Shown piece after piece: positions 21,526 to 31,240 of a stretch of DNA of 64,000 nucleotides. Source of the DNA: Semisulcospira habei (Eukaryota; Mollusca; Gastropoda; Semisulcospiridae); NCBI GenBank assembly GCA_036245525.1, contig BTPG01000003.1, positions 192,120,164-192,184,163 of the forward strand, in the 5' to 3' direction. The position numbers were made by a program, and so were the translations under genes. Within the stretch, counting starts at the first letter, position 1, and each line of letters starts with the position of its first letter. Below the pieces are notes generated by a model. It was not told where the DNA came from. It worked only from the letters and a program-made list of their open reading frames with translations, and did no database searches.

Positions 21526-22182
21526 ATTATATTAGTAGAGATATTCATCCCCCGGGGGTCCCCGCCCGCCACCGAGCCCAACAAGGGAAAGTGCAACTGT
21601 CGGCGGGTCTCCAGCCGACGCACAATGGAGACTGCCCGAAAGATATACTCAAGGGGGTAAGCCCGATTGAACCGTTTGAGCCACCGCCTTCTATCACACC
21701 GTTGAATGCAGGGGAATACTGGCGTAAAGCACCTAATCAGCAGCAAAGGCTATAGCATGGTGCTCCGTATAGCAACCCGCATGTCAACAGTGGGATAGGG
21801 CTCAACGTGACAAGAGCCGATTGACTAGGCCGGTACGACTAGCCTCCCGTTTAGGCAGAAGTCAAGGCCAAAGTGGAGTGTTTCAGCCACCAGGATCCTC
21901 TTCTCCCCCGACACGGGTCTCCAAGCACGGCAAACACTTGGGATCCAAAGGACCAAAAAGTCACGAGTATTTTTAAGGACCAATCCAACATGGTACAACC
22001 TGGGTTAGCACAGCTCCTTAAAAACCGGACCAGTGAAAAGGCTGAACAACATATCTGTTGACATCAAGTCCTAATCCTGGACAAAGATGGCACCCGTCTG
22101 CTAGCCCACTCAGTCAGGGACTGAGCGGACTACCCACCTACACCACGTGGAGGCCGGTGCCGGGTAGGCTTTTTAAAGGTTA

Positions 22183-22830
22183 AAATATTCACTTGCGACG
22201 GAGTACGGAAAGCACGTCGCTGAGCAGATTTGCGCACTTTTTGGGCCTTGCGGCACTCCTCATTGAACCATGGTACTCTCGGCTTCCGAGGGACTGATGC
22301 GGAAGTTTTAGGGATGGTTTCACCCGCTACGTCCAACAAAATAGTAGTAAAAGAAGAAATAGGTTCTTCAGATGACATGACCACCTCCTCTGTAATACGA
22401 GACTGACAGGGAGGCGAACAGAGGCCAGTTAGCTTTCTTAAGATTCCAGCGCCCCACCGGCGGATCCTCCCCACAGCTGACCGATGACAGGACTACTGGG
22501 AAGTGGTCACTACCACACAGGTCATCGTGAACCTTCCAGTCAAAGTCCAGCATGAGAGAAGGATCACACACAGTGAGGTCTAGAACAGAACTAGATCCTG
22601 AACCTGAGTTAGAGTATGTAGGTGAGCCATCGTTAAAGACACATAGGTTAAGTTGAGAAAAAACATCTTCTAACATCTGACCTCTGCCATCATAGTGGTC
22701 ACTAACCCAAAAGGTGAGCGTGACCGTTAAAATCCCCCATGAGAATAAAGGGAGGGGGCAGTTGATCTACTAAATTAAAAAAATCATTACTACAGACCCG
22801 CATGGATGGTGGCAGGTAAATACTGCATAT
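22183..22830 (-). pseudogene. Nimb-2 endonuclease, C-terminal part
   Basis: It encodes LNLCVFNDGSPTYSNSGSGS and DLCGSDHFPVVLSS, and downstream SASVPRKPRVPWFNEECR. A frameshift lies near 22400. It is bounded on one side by Nimb-3 and on the other by the L2-like fragment. Confidence 0.82.
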
Positions 22831-23342
22831 AATAAATAATAATAATAATTACGGTATTTATAATGCGCTTATCTTATAATAATTATAACTCTAAGCGCAC
22901 ACTCACAACTCGCGCACGCATGCGCACGCTTTAGACAATGACTCACGTACCACAAACAGTGAAATACATTACGACGGTCAGCTTGGGGTGGGGAGTGCGG
23001 TGATATAGTGCTAAAACTGTTGAAAGATGTGAGTTTTGAGGGCGGACTGGAAGGAGGAGAGCGAGTGTTTCTGACGGAGAGAGAGTGGGAGAGTGTTCCA
23101 GATGGATGGACCGTAGACGGAGAAGGAGCGGGGACCGAAAGTGTTAAGTTTGGTGCGAGGGATGTGGAGGCGGAGAGGGTCGGAGGCAGAGCGGAGGGAG
23201 CGGGAAGGTGTGTAGGGGTGAAGTAAGTTGGAGAGATAGGCAGGAGCGCAGTTGTTCAGGGATTTGTAGCAGAGAGACAGAACTTTGTATTGGATGCGTT
23301 GGGGGATGGGGAGCCAGTGAAGGAGTTTGAGCAGGGGTGTGA
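22831..23342 (-). mobile_element. L2/CR1-like 3' fragment nested in Nimb-2
   Basis: On the minus strand it reads the C-terminal RT tail, with the words SLCYKSLNN, PAYLSNLLHPYTPSRS and NTLPLSLRQKHSLSSFQSAL. It then has a 3' UTR ending in an ATT-rich microsatellite (22831-22860). The insertion splits TACTGCATATGGTTATGG of Nimb-2. A longer copy lies on the plus strand at 38393-39265. Confidence 0.82.
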
Positions 23343-23641
23343 TATATGGTTATGGTCTTCTTCAAGGTAACCCGAGCTACGACAGCCTGAAGACAGGTGT
23401 CGATGCTAACGGGGCTACATAAAATTTGGTTACTAATGAGAAGAGCCACTCCACCCGAGCGCCTCTCCGAATCACAGCCTTTATGTATAACGTTAAAACC
23501 ATTAAAGGACACAGGGTCAGAAGTCTTTAGGTAAGTCTCCTGAAGAGATATTACTGAGGGGTTATAGCACTTGACTAAAAGACGTAATTCCTCAAAGTTA
23601 GCTTGAAAACCACGACAATTCCACTGAAGCAGAGAGTCCAT
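23343..23641 (-). pseudogene. Nimb-2 endonuclease, N-terminal part
   Basis: It starts MDSLLQWNCRGFQANFEEL and runs to RVTLKKTITIY before crossing into the L2-like fragment. Start and spacing to ORF1 are as in Nimb-3. Confidence 0.85.
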
Positions 23642-23643
23642 GA

Positions 23644-25092
23644 TTATGTCTTATCTGGGGGTGCGGAGTTTTTCCCCCCTTTTTCCTTTGCCTTGGAAGG
23701 AGTTGGAGAAACAGAGGGGGGCCGGCTCCCGGGCCTCCTCTGGTTCTTAGGAGATGAAGGGGGTGGAGTTGCCGCAGCATCGGCAATGACAACTTCCACT
23801 CCCTCCATCTGCTCCTCCAATGCAGCATATTTGTTTTGAAGGGGGACATCAGTGTTCCCCTTCTGGGCCCGTGCGCACGGCGGTCCCATAGATTTCTTAG
23901 ACTTCTGGTCCTGGGCAGCGGTCCTGCCGCTAGAGTTAGCGGCCTTAGAGGGCTGACCAGAGCCAGAAACCTTTGGTGTTGACAAACTAGCAGGTTTGGG
24001 TGGGGGCTGAGGCTTAGGGGCAGCAGAAGGCGGTGCCACCGGACCGGTAGCGTCTGCCTTCTGCGTTCCCTGGTTTCTTGTCACCACCGGAGGAGGGTTA
24101 CTCTCCAGGGGCGAGAGGATCCGAGGCTCCGCCCCCAACCAAGAAGTTGGGGTTTGACAAGAGAAGTCTTTGGTGGGGTGCTTGCCTGCCACCGCAGCAC
24201 TGAAAGTATACACAAAGTTGTTATTTGAGTTTGGAGCAGCCTCAGCTGCACCAGGGCCATCAACCAGTTTTTTGGTGTCCGCAAAGGACAGCCCCTTCTC
24301 CACACGCACCTGCTGAATCCTGCACTCGGAGATCCAACGAGGGCACTTCTTGTCCGAAGCCATATGCACCCCCTGGCAATTCACACACAGGGGGATGGCT
24401 GTGCAGGACTCAGCAGAGTGTCCGGGCTTAGTGCAACGGGCGCATAGAGCCTCTGCCTGGCGGCATGTCTTCTGCCCATGGCCATATTTTTGGCACTTAA
24501 AGCACCGGAGGGGGAGAGGGACGTACTTTTTCACTTTTAGGGAGTAGTAACCTCCCCAGATGGTAGTAGGAGCTGTGGGGGTGCCAAACGTCAGGATGAT
24601 GGTAGGGAGACGGATCTCCCTACCACCTCGTTTGGAAATGAAGCGCCCGACGTAGGTCATCCCCTGTGACTTAAGGTTCCGTACAAGTTCATCTTCAGAC
24701 AGTTCGGCCAGTGCTTGATCTTTAATCACTCCTCTAGAGGAATTCATTGTTTTGTGGGGAGTGACCTCCACTGGAGTGTCTCCGATGGAGGAGAGCCTCA
24801 GTAGCCCATTGGAGTGTGCCCGGGTACGGCACTCTACCAGCAAGTCACCAGACCTGAGGCGCTGGGCCTCAGGCCTGCCAACACGGCTCCTGAGGGTCTC
24901 CCCTACCAGGAAAGGGCGCAGCTTGGAAACAGGCTTCTCTTTAACTTTGCTGTGGATAATGAGAAAGCGAGGCCAGGCGGCCGACGCCTGTGGCGTCGCT
25001 TCCTCACAGTCAGTCACTATCGTTCTCAATGACAATGTCGGCGGCTATGTGCCGCTTTGGTGCCAGTTTTGGTTTTTTGATATTTTCCATAT
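23644..25092 (-). pseudogene. Nimb-2 ORF1 with an N-terminal frameshift
   Basis: The knuckles CFKCQKYGHGQKTC, CARCTKPGHSAESC and CVNCQGVHMASDKKC are intact over a 463-codon open stretch. Upstream, MENIKKPKLAPKRHIAAD is readable but breaks near 25015, where Nimb-3 has DSDSDCEEA, through a small deletion. Confidence 0.85.
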
Positions 25093-25962
25093 TATAGTAT
25101 GATAGATATTCATCCCCCGGGGGTCCCCGCCCGCCACCGAGCCCAACAAGGGAAAGTGCAATTGTCGGCGGGTCTCCAGCCGACGCACAATGGAGACTGC
25201 CCGAAAGATATACTCAAGGGGGTAAGCCCGATTGAACCGTTGAGCCACCGCTTTCTATCACACTGTTGAAAGCAGGGGAATACTGGCGTAAAGCACCTAG
25301 TCAGCATCAGAGGCTATAGCATGGTGCTCCGTATAACAACCCGCATGTCAACAGGGGGATAGGGCTCGACGTGACAAGAGCTGATTGACTAGGTCGGTAC
25401 GACTAGCCTCCCATTTAGGCAGAAGTCAAGGCCAAAGTGGAGTGTTTCAGCCACCAGGATCCTCTTCTCCCACCGACACGGGTCTCCAAGCACGGCAAAC
25501 ACTTGGGATCCACAGGACCACAAGCTCACGCGTATTTTTAAGGACCAATCCAACATGGTAGGACCTGGGTAAGCACAGCTCCTTAAAAACCGGACCAGTG
25601 AAAAAGACTGAACAACATATCTGCTGACATCAAGTCCTAATCCTGGACAAAGATGGCACCCCTCTGCTAGCCCACTCAGTCAGGGACTGAGGAGACTACC
25701 CACCCACGCCACATGGAGGCCGGTGCCCAGTGGGCATTTTGCAGAAGAGACATTGTATCAGTGTTAGTGCATTTGGGAATGCATTGTGTGGAGATCGCAT
25801 CGCTGAAATAAAATATTGTTGAAACTGTTACTCCAGTGTAGTCTACATCCTTAAGCCACATGTGACGGGTTGCAGCTGAGTGAAGTTTCTCTAAAAGAAC
25901 CTTACGTTCGTGCGTCTGGTGTGATATCATACTACGCCTACAACTCAACACGTAACACGGAG

Positions 25963-26288
25963 GAAGAGCAGCCGAAATGAGGTGGGCCGCTTCGTCAAGG
26001 GCTCGGCAGTAATCTATGCCCAAGGCATGGTGGGAAGAGGGCGATAAGCTACGAGGAGAGGAGGGGCAAGCCACCGCATCGGTGGGCGAGGGAGCCGTAG
26101 GGGAGAGAGGGAGAGCTGGGCGACTCAAAGCGGAGACTGCGGCTTGAGAAACACGGAAGCAGAATCTGCGGGGTGTAGGCTAAGCACCTCGTCTCGATCC
26201 CCCCACAAGGATCCGCCAGGCGAGGGGGAGGGGGGGCGGAATCGGAACTCCATGGGCAGAGAGGGATCGAACAGGCGCGACCAGAAAG
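25963..26288 (-). pseudogene. DIRS-A gag, part upstream of the LTR
   Basis: It contains ALDEAAHLISAALPP, matching LGIDEAARLITAALPK of DIRS-B gag. It ends at the CGGAG target copy of the LTR and resumes at 5817. Confidence 0.75.
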
Positions 26289-27339
26289 CTAGAAGCGGGC
26301 ACACGGACCACTCTCAGGGCCGGAAGGCCCGAATGGTGGGGAGCAGAACGAGCGCTCACCTGAGAAGAAGATCGACAGAAAGAGGAATGGAAAGGCAGTT
26401 GCGATTGATCTCGAGACTGGCGATTGGGGAAGGAGCCACGTAGGGGAACAAAGCAGCGATGGTCCGGAGAACGTGATTGTAACGCGCTTGAGCAGGCGTC
26501 TCTGGAGAGGGCTGCGACTGAAAGAACGACCGTGTAACGTCACTGTCCGAAGCGGACTAGCGGAGAAAAGTTGAGAAGGATGAGTGCGCAGTGTGCGATC
26601 ATCCACCTGAGAGCGTCTGAAAGAAACATTGGTGGCTGGTGGCTGTAACGCCGGGCTGGAAGTGCTCGTATGAGTCAAGGGCCCCAGAGTTTTACTACTC
26701 ATGGGGTGAGACTCGGGAGAGGTCACGGATGAGCGAGTCAAGGGCCCCAGAGTCTTACTACTCATGAGGTGTGACTCGGTAGAGGTCACAGATGATTGAG
26801 TCAAGGGCCCCAGAGTGTTACTACTCATGGGGTGCGACTCTTTTGAGGCTGCAGGTGGGACCCCATGCCGCGCCTGGGAATGCCTCTGATTTGGTGAAAT
26901 GGACCAGGTCCCCAGTGGGATAGAGGCAGTAGGGAGGGGCCGTCCCAATCGCGATAAATCCCGACTCCCAGTAGAGTGGGAGGGGACAAGTGACGGGCGA
27001 GGGCTGAGGTCCGAGGTAGGAAATATCCGGTTCGGAGAAAAGCCCACAATATCCGACGATGCTTGTTTGTGGGTTCCCGAATGGTCGGAAGTTATAGGAA
27101 GGGATGTCACACTGGCGGCAGAGGGGCGCAAAGCGGCCGGCGAGCGGCTAAGTAAGCGAGGAGCCGCAGGTCGGTCGCGATTATAAAAATCCCAGAGTTG
27201 TGAGCAACGTCGCCCTTTCCACGAAGAGCAGACATGACACAGTCGGGAAGAAGAACATCCCGAGCATGGTAAACATAAAACATGTGAATCAGTCGGGTAA
27301 TGAAAACCCAAGCAGCGCGGGCATGTACGTACTTGCGAA
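26289..27339 (-). pseudogene. DIRS-A gag, exon 2 with zinc-binding N-terminal domain
   Basis: It opens SQVRTCPRCLGFHYPTDSHV, then LCLPCSGCSSSRLCHVCSSW and RCSQLWDFYNRDRP. This Cys-rich module has six or seven Cys in C-x2-C pairs and is shared with DIRS-B and DIRS-D. Three 63 bp tandem repeats at about 26655-26840 give SHPMSSxTLGPLT repeats. The 5' boundary is a splice acceptor (ttgcag|T), and exon 1 (ATGAG) lies at 27604-27600. The frame ends at a stop at 26289. Confidence 0.72.
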
Positions 27340-27599
27340 CTGCAACAGAAACCATGAAATGATAGGCCGCTTCCCGTCCGTCTCATGTTTTGCCATTAGT
27401 TGCACTAAAAGCAAAAACGGAAAACGACCAAGAGAGAACCTGAAAACAAAACAACAAAGGGCGGACGAGAAAATCGAAAGCAGCCTTACACCGCCCTATG
27501 TGCGAAGAAAAAAAATGGTGCCAAACGGAAACCGCTTCGAGTCAGATCGAAACCGTTAAAAATGGCTGGCTCATGTATAACTATAATCCAAGACCTTAC
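27340..27599 (-). other. DIRS-A gag leader intron (predicted), phase 2
   Basis: The donor ATGAG|GTAAGG and acceptor TTTCTGTTGCAG|T are 260 bp apart. Splicing yields M-S-S-Q-V-R-T-C-P-R-C. Equivalent introns are predicted at 35448-35623 and 42318-42488. Confidence 0.68.
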
Positions 27600-27996
27600 C
27601 TCATGTCTGCTATGAAAAAAGAAAAGATCGCCGTTCCAACTCCCACCATATGTCATAAGGATAAGAATCAACGCAAGATGGATATCGCACACACGAAGAT
27701 ATCCAGAAAAACACAAACGAAGTCAAGAAAACACACGGAGAACACGAGATAAACATAAGCTGAAACCGGAAGAGCCATTTGCGTCGCAGCTAAGTGTATG
27801 ACTGGTCGCTAGGCCCAAAGGGTCTTATGGGAAGGGAGGGGAGGTCACTCTGGGAGTTATATAAAACGACGACTCACCGAGTCGCCTCCCCGGTTGTGTT
27901 GCTTACACAACGGAGACTTAGGCTGAAATTGGTAGCTAGACGTATCTTCCTATCAGTAATGCCATCGGTAATGTTTTTGAGGAAACAATTACATTA

Positions 27997-28553
27997 GTTC
28001 AGCAGACAGATCCAGCATGACAGTTCAAGTGTGGTCGTATAAAGTGTAGATAATGAATGTTCTCTCAGTCTTGGGGGACCTAGATTTAAATTTCCATGCA
28101 CTGAGTGGCTGCAACGATGGATATGTGATACGCCCCCCTTCGGGGAGGCTTCCATATGCATTGCTTTCAGTCACTCTCTTGGCGCCCCCTCTCTTTCCTA
28201 TCTCTTTTTTTTTTTTTTTTTTTTTTTTTTTGTGCTTTGGCCACAGTAGATCTATGATCACTGGTCGATCATGCACATTTCTCTCCCCTGACAGTGCTAT
28301 AACCTACTTTACTTTGTAACTGTTCTCTCAGTCTGTTTTTCTTTCATTACAAAATCAGATACGTGCTTGATAATTCATCACAGAGAACTTGCATAACAAA
28401 AAAATTTCTCTTCCAGTGACCGTGACAGCTAACAGGAGCTGCTTTGACTAGCCTAATGAATTCATAAGCACCAAGAAAATTAATCAGATGCTAAGTGACT
28501 ATAAGCCTGGCACAGGTGGCCTGGATAGTGAAAACGGAAAAAGTGTGACTGAC
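27997..28553 (-). other. HUWE1 intron flank
   Basis: This is non-coding. It holds a T-homopolymer of about 24 bases near 28207-28231 and AT-rich sequence, and no credible gene. Confidence 0.6.
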
Positions 28554-28691
28554 CTCAAGTAGAAGACTGAGCAGATGAAGGCGTGTGCCGAACTTGAGAG
28601 CTTCCTGGGATGTCGTCAGTTTCTGGACCATCTCCGAGCTCGACAAGTCACTCGAAACCACTTCTAGCATGTGCCGAGCCTGAGCGTGCAC
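28554..28691 (-). CDS. HUWE1: HUWE1-like exon, helical armadillo-type segment
   Basis: This exon has 46 codons in phase 0, with acceptor attacag|GTG and donor GAG|gtcagt. It encodes VHAQARHMLEVVSSDL and ends RLHLLSLLLE. It continues the HUWE1 helical repeat region after the TVYRVCDL segment. Conservation here is lower than in neighbouring exons, but length, phase and the LLSLLLE end (followed by DMNLPCA in the next exon) fit the family. Confidence 0.82.
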
Positions 28692-29144
28692 CTGTAATGT
28701 CAAACAACAGTCGACACTTAACACTGAAGATAAACTATACTGTGGTATGCGGAAGCCATTATGTCAGACCGGATTATTGGCGTTTAATGTTACTTTAGTC
28801 CTGGTTTAACCCATTACATCCTGAGGTTGATTTTTAAAAAATTGCTCATTGTCTTATGAAGGCTGCATTACACTTACAGATTAAAATATGTATTTGATTT
28901 AGTTGATTAATTATGCAATTTAGCAAGTCTGATAAAATATTTAAATGTGTACTGTCTGAAAAGATAAATTAGCTGGTAAAATAAAATAATACAAAACTGT
29001 TTGAAAAATTTCAAATTTCAGAAATTTCTATGAAGAGGCACCTTTAATTTCACACACATCTGATTTCCAGCAGTCAATATTCACCCATGTGAGACATATA
29101 AATCAAGGTAATATACTTTCAGAGTGGACACAGAAGTCACATAC

Positions 29145-29269
29145 CTCCAACACAATTGTAGCTAGTGTTTTATCTCGCCACTCGCTACCGTTACGACTAG
29201 TGACGACAGTCAGGAGGTCGCACACACGGTATACAGTCTCCGGCAACATGTCAAGCAGATTCAAGCAAC
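29145..29269 (-). CDS. HUWE1: HUWE1-like exon, LLDMLPETVYRVCDLL segment
   Basis: The exon is two bases completing a Gly codon plus 41 codons, with acceptor gttgcag|GTTGC and donor GAG|gtatgt. It encodes CLNLLDMLPETVYRVCDLL and then SRNGSEWRDKTLATIVLE. The motif LLD.LP.TVYRVCDL is highly characteristic of HUWE1 just after the UIM linker. Exon size and phase fit both neighbours. This short exon is isolated between the two TE-filled introns, so an automatic annotation could easily miss it. Confidence 0.93.
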
Positions 29270-29593
29270 CTGCAACACAATAATAACATGACGATAAAAC
29301 ACTTCCACCCTGATCTTGTCTTTTAACATGCTGGCTGTTTGGCACTGAATGTCTTGAGGCAATTTCTGCAGAAATCACCTCGACAAAAAGACCCAAGAAA
29401 TTCTGGCAGGGTGACTACCTCTGGACCAAGCACGTTTTATTTCTGCATCACAGAAAATGGGTCATGACATAAAAACAGCCTGTGTTGTGGTAGCCGTGTG
29501 TGGATTTCAAAGATTTTGGGCAGTATTGGGTATATATATGAATGCTTCATTTTTACCAGTAGTATACTTTTAGGAAAACATGCAGAAATAAGA
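29270..29593 (-). other. HUWE1 intron flank before DIRS-B
   Basis: This is intron sequence from the splice acceptor of exon 29145-29269 up to a DIRS-type terminus stub. No gene is seen. Confidence 0.6.
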
Positions 29594-29623
29594 ATTTTTC
29601 TCTAAAATGTATTTTTCGAAAAA
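29594..29623 (-). repeat. Stub of a DIRS-A-type terminus abutting DIRS-B
   Basis: TTTTTCTCTAAAATGTATTT resembles the DIRS-A outer end (TTTTCTCTAAAATATATTTT) rather than the DIRS-B version (TTTTTCTTTAAAATATATTT) that follows immediately. About 30 bp of one terminus are stacked against the other. Confidence 0.6.
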
Positions 29624-29888
29624 TTAATTTTTCTTTAAAATATATTTTTTCGAAAAATACTTACCGATGACATTACTGTCTGGAAGTGTCAACTACTTAC
29701 CCAATTTTAGCCTAAGAACTTGTTGTGTTCCTACACAACCCGGGAGGCACTCGGGGAACCCTAACTAGGGCTGAGAGTAGCCTCCCTTCCTTGCCCAAAA
29801 ACGGGCATTCACCACGTGGCCCAATCACAATCAGTCAGTGATACTTAGCTTACCAGCGGCAAGCGGGGCAGGTGGGAGGGTCCTCCGA

Positions 29889-29985
29889 GTAATGTCATCG
29901 GTAAGTATTTTTCGAAAAAATATATTTTAAAGAAAAATTAATTTGTTTCTTCAAAAACATTACCGATGACATTACTGTCTGGAAG
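29889..29985. repeat. DIRS-B internal complementary region
   Basis: The first half (to about 29943) is the reverse complement of the left end 29624-29685. The second half (about 29944-29985) is the reverse complement of the right end 36050-36095. This is the hallmark DIRS arrangement. A conserved G-rich word, GCGGCAAGCGGGGCAGGTGG (29855-29874), lies just before it and is also found in DIRS-A and, slightly varied, in DIRS-C. Confidence 0.88.
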
Positions 29986-30094
29986 AATGGCGAAAAGGTG
30001 GAGGGTGCCGCGCCCAAGTTACCGCCATAAAGGGCATACGACAGAGCCACACACCCATTCGCCAACCTCCCGACAATTTTAGCTAAGTGCGTAC

Positions 30095-31240
30095 CTACGG
30101 CGCTTCCGGCGCCGGGAGGGAGTGTTGCGCTGCGGCGATGTCCCCCACCAGTGCGAGGTTGTCTCGCTGGCCTGACAGATCCCTGAGGTAAAAACGGGCG
30201 AAGGTGGATTCTGCCCGCCAGCCCACTGCGGCCACGATGTCTCGAACAGCACAATTGCGATCGAATGCGACGCTCGCGGCCATGGCTCGTACCTCATGTG
30301 CGCGTATCTTGAGCCTCTTTGCAACTGCTGGGGAAAGGTCCTGATAGGCTGACCTGATGACCCAGCGAAGCCAAGAAGAAATCGTTTGCGCTGATATGTC
30401 TTCTCTGCTATGTGCTAAGGGTAGAAAGAGGCGTGATCGTCCTCGGCGGACGGGTTTGGTACGTCGTAAATATACACGAAGAGCGCGCACTGGATCCTGT
30501 TGCCTGGTCTCCCGAGTAAAACTTGCATCTTTCAGCGGCCTAATGGTAATCACTGGGGGCGCAGTCAAGGGAGACCTAGTCTTGGCGAGGAAGGCAGGGT
30601 CTGTGAGTAGCTGTACAGAACCGTCTGCCCGGAATTGGAGGCAGGCAGGACTTGCCGACATCGCATGTAGCTCACTTACTCTAGCCGCGGTGGCCAGTGC
30701 CAACAGAAAACATGTTTTTCGTGTCACATCCGAGAACTTAGCGAGGGAAAGCGGTTCGAACCTGTCCGAGTTCAGCCACGTCAGGACCCAAGGGAGGTCC
30801 CATCTTGGAATCAGTGAGCGGGGAACCGGACGCTGCAGGCCGAAGTGTGCCATCAGGTCTGCAAGGTCTTTGTTTTCGCCAGGGTCTGGGTGGCCGAGGT
30901 GACGGTAAGTGTCTGCAATCATAGACAGATATCCTCGGATCGTGATGGGGGCTAGGCCTTGGTCTCCAAAGAGCCAGAGGAAGAAGTCAGCGAGCTGTGA
31001 AGGAGTCAACTCCGTGGGCATAAGGTGTCGGTCAGTGCACCAGGATTGGAATACTCGCCACTTTCCCTCATAAACACGTCTGGTCGAGGGTCTACGGGCT
31101 GAAGCGATAGCTGCCACTGCTGCACTCGAGAAGCCTCTAGCGGCGAGGGCTTGCCGCACAATCTCCAGGCGTGAAGGAGAAGTCGTTCTGGGCACGGGTG
31201 GAAAAGAGGCTGGCGGGGCTGCTTGAGCATTGTCCTCGAG
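30095..31240 (-). CDS. DIRS-B tyrosine recombinase
   Basis: The core-binding part is recognisable by RLEIVRQALAARGFSSAA and STRRVYEGKWRVFQSW. The catalytic domain has Arg in ATAARVSELHAM, H-x-x-R in RAHEVRAMAAS, and the nucleophile Tyr in FARFYLRDL, so the R-H-R-Y set is complete. The frame overlaps the RT-RNase H frame and stays open far upstream without a clear start codon, so translation probably depends on overlap, reinitiation or splicing. The start given is only the domain edge. Confidence 0.88.
   Translation of the reverse strand, partial: LEDNAQAAPPASFPPVPRTTSPSRLEIVRQALAARGFSSAAVAAIASARRPSTRRVYEGKWRVFQSWCTDRHLMPTELTPSQLADFFLWLFGDQGLAPITIRGYLSMIADTYRHLGHPDPGENKDLADLMAHFGLQRPVPRSLIPRWDLPWVLTWLNSDRFEPLSLAKFSDVTRKTCFLLALATAARVSELHAMSASPACLQFRADGSVQLLTDPAFLAKTRSPLTAPPVITIRPLKDASFTRETRQQDPVRALRVYLRRTKPVRRGRSRLFLPLAHSREDISAQTISSWLRWVIRSAYQDLSPAVAKRLKIRAHEVRAMAASVAFDRNCAVRDIVAAVGWRAESTFARFYLRDLSGQRDNLALVGDIAAAQHSLPAPEAP

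Larger units (their letters stand above)
16171..22168 (-). mobile_element. Nimb-3: full-length, apparently intact Nimb retrotransposon
   Basis: This 6.0 kb element is inserted in Nimb-2 with the target duplication TTTTAAAGGTTA (16159-16170, 22171-22182). Both ORFs are uninterrupted. It is the best candidate in the window for a recently active non-LTR element. The 3' end lacks poly-A and ends in the conserved GTTATTTGGGTTTAA-type sequence. Confidence 0.92.
12954..25734 (-). mobile_element. Nimb-2: older Nimb element carrying three nested insertions
   Basis: It is flanked by the 15 bp duplication CATTTTGCAGAAGAG (12939-12953, 25735-25749). It contains a MITE (15786-16036), Nimb-3 (16171-22168) and an L2-like fragment (22831-23342). 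Its ORFs show more frame breaks than Nimb-1 and Nimb-3, consistent with being the older host. Confidence 0.88.
5823..25957 (+). mobile_element. Solo-LTR-like element of about 1 kb, expanded to 20 kb by nested insertions
   Basis: The ends are TGTTGCG (5823) and CGTAACA (25957), a TG..CA pair, flanked by the 5 bp direct repeat CGGAG (5818-5822, 25958-25962). Removing it with one CGGAG fuses DIRS-A gag seamlessly (AALPPEAC...). Its own sequence is 5823-6522, 12844-12953 and 25750-25957, about 1.0 kb after excluding insertion duplicates. An AATAAA signal lies near 25806-25811. No gag or pol remains, so a solo LTR in plus orientation is the simplest reading. The last 90 bp recur inverted at 63867-63956. 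Confidence 0.72.
803..27996 (-). mobile_element. DIRS-A: DIRS-type tyrosine-recombinase retrotransposon, interrupted
   Basis: This is a DIRS-like element on the minus strand. The 3' terminal repeat is at about 803-1020 and its inverted copy (5' end) at about 27795-27996; shared words include AGGCTGAAAT and the GTTGTGT/ACACAAC hairpin. An internal complementary region at about 1067-1146 is partly complementary to both outer ends, as in DIRS elements. Reading along the minus strand, the order is gag, RT-RNase H, then tyrosine recombinase. The element is split by a DNA transposon (4321-5454) and by the LTR complex (5823-25957). Removing each with one target-site copy restores gag continuity. It is defective through frameshifts, stops and a recombinase deletion. 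Confidence 0.85.

Noticed and set aside
28200..28235. Poly-T tract as a retroposon tail
   Set aside because: No recognisable element body adjacent on either side; treated as simple sequence.
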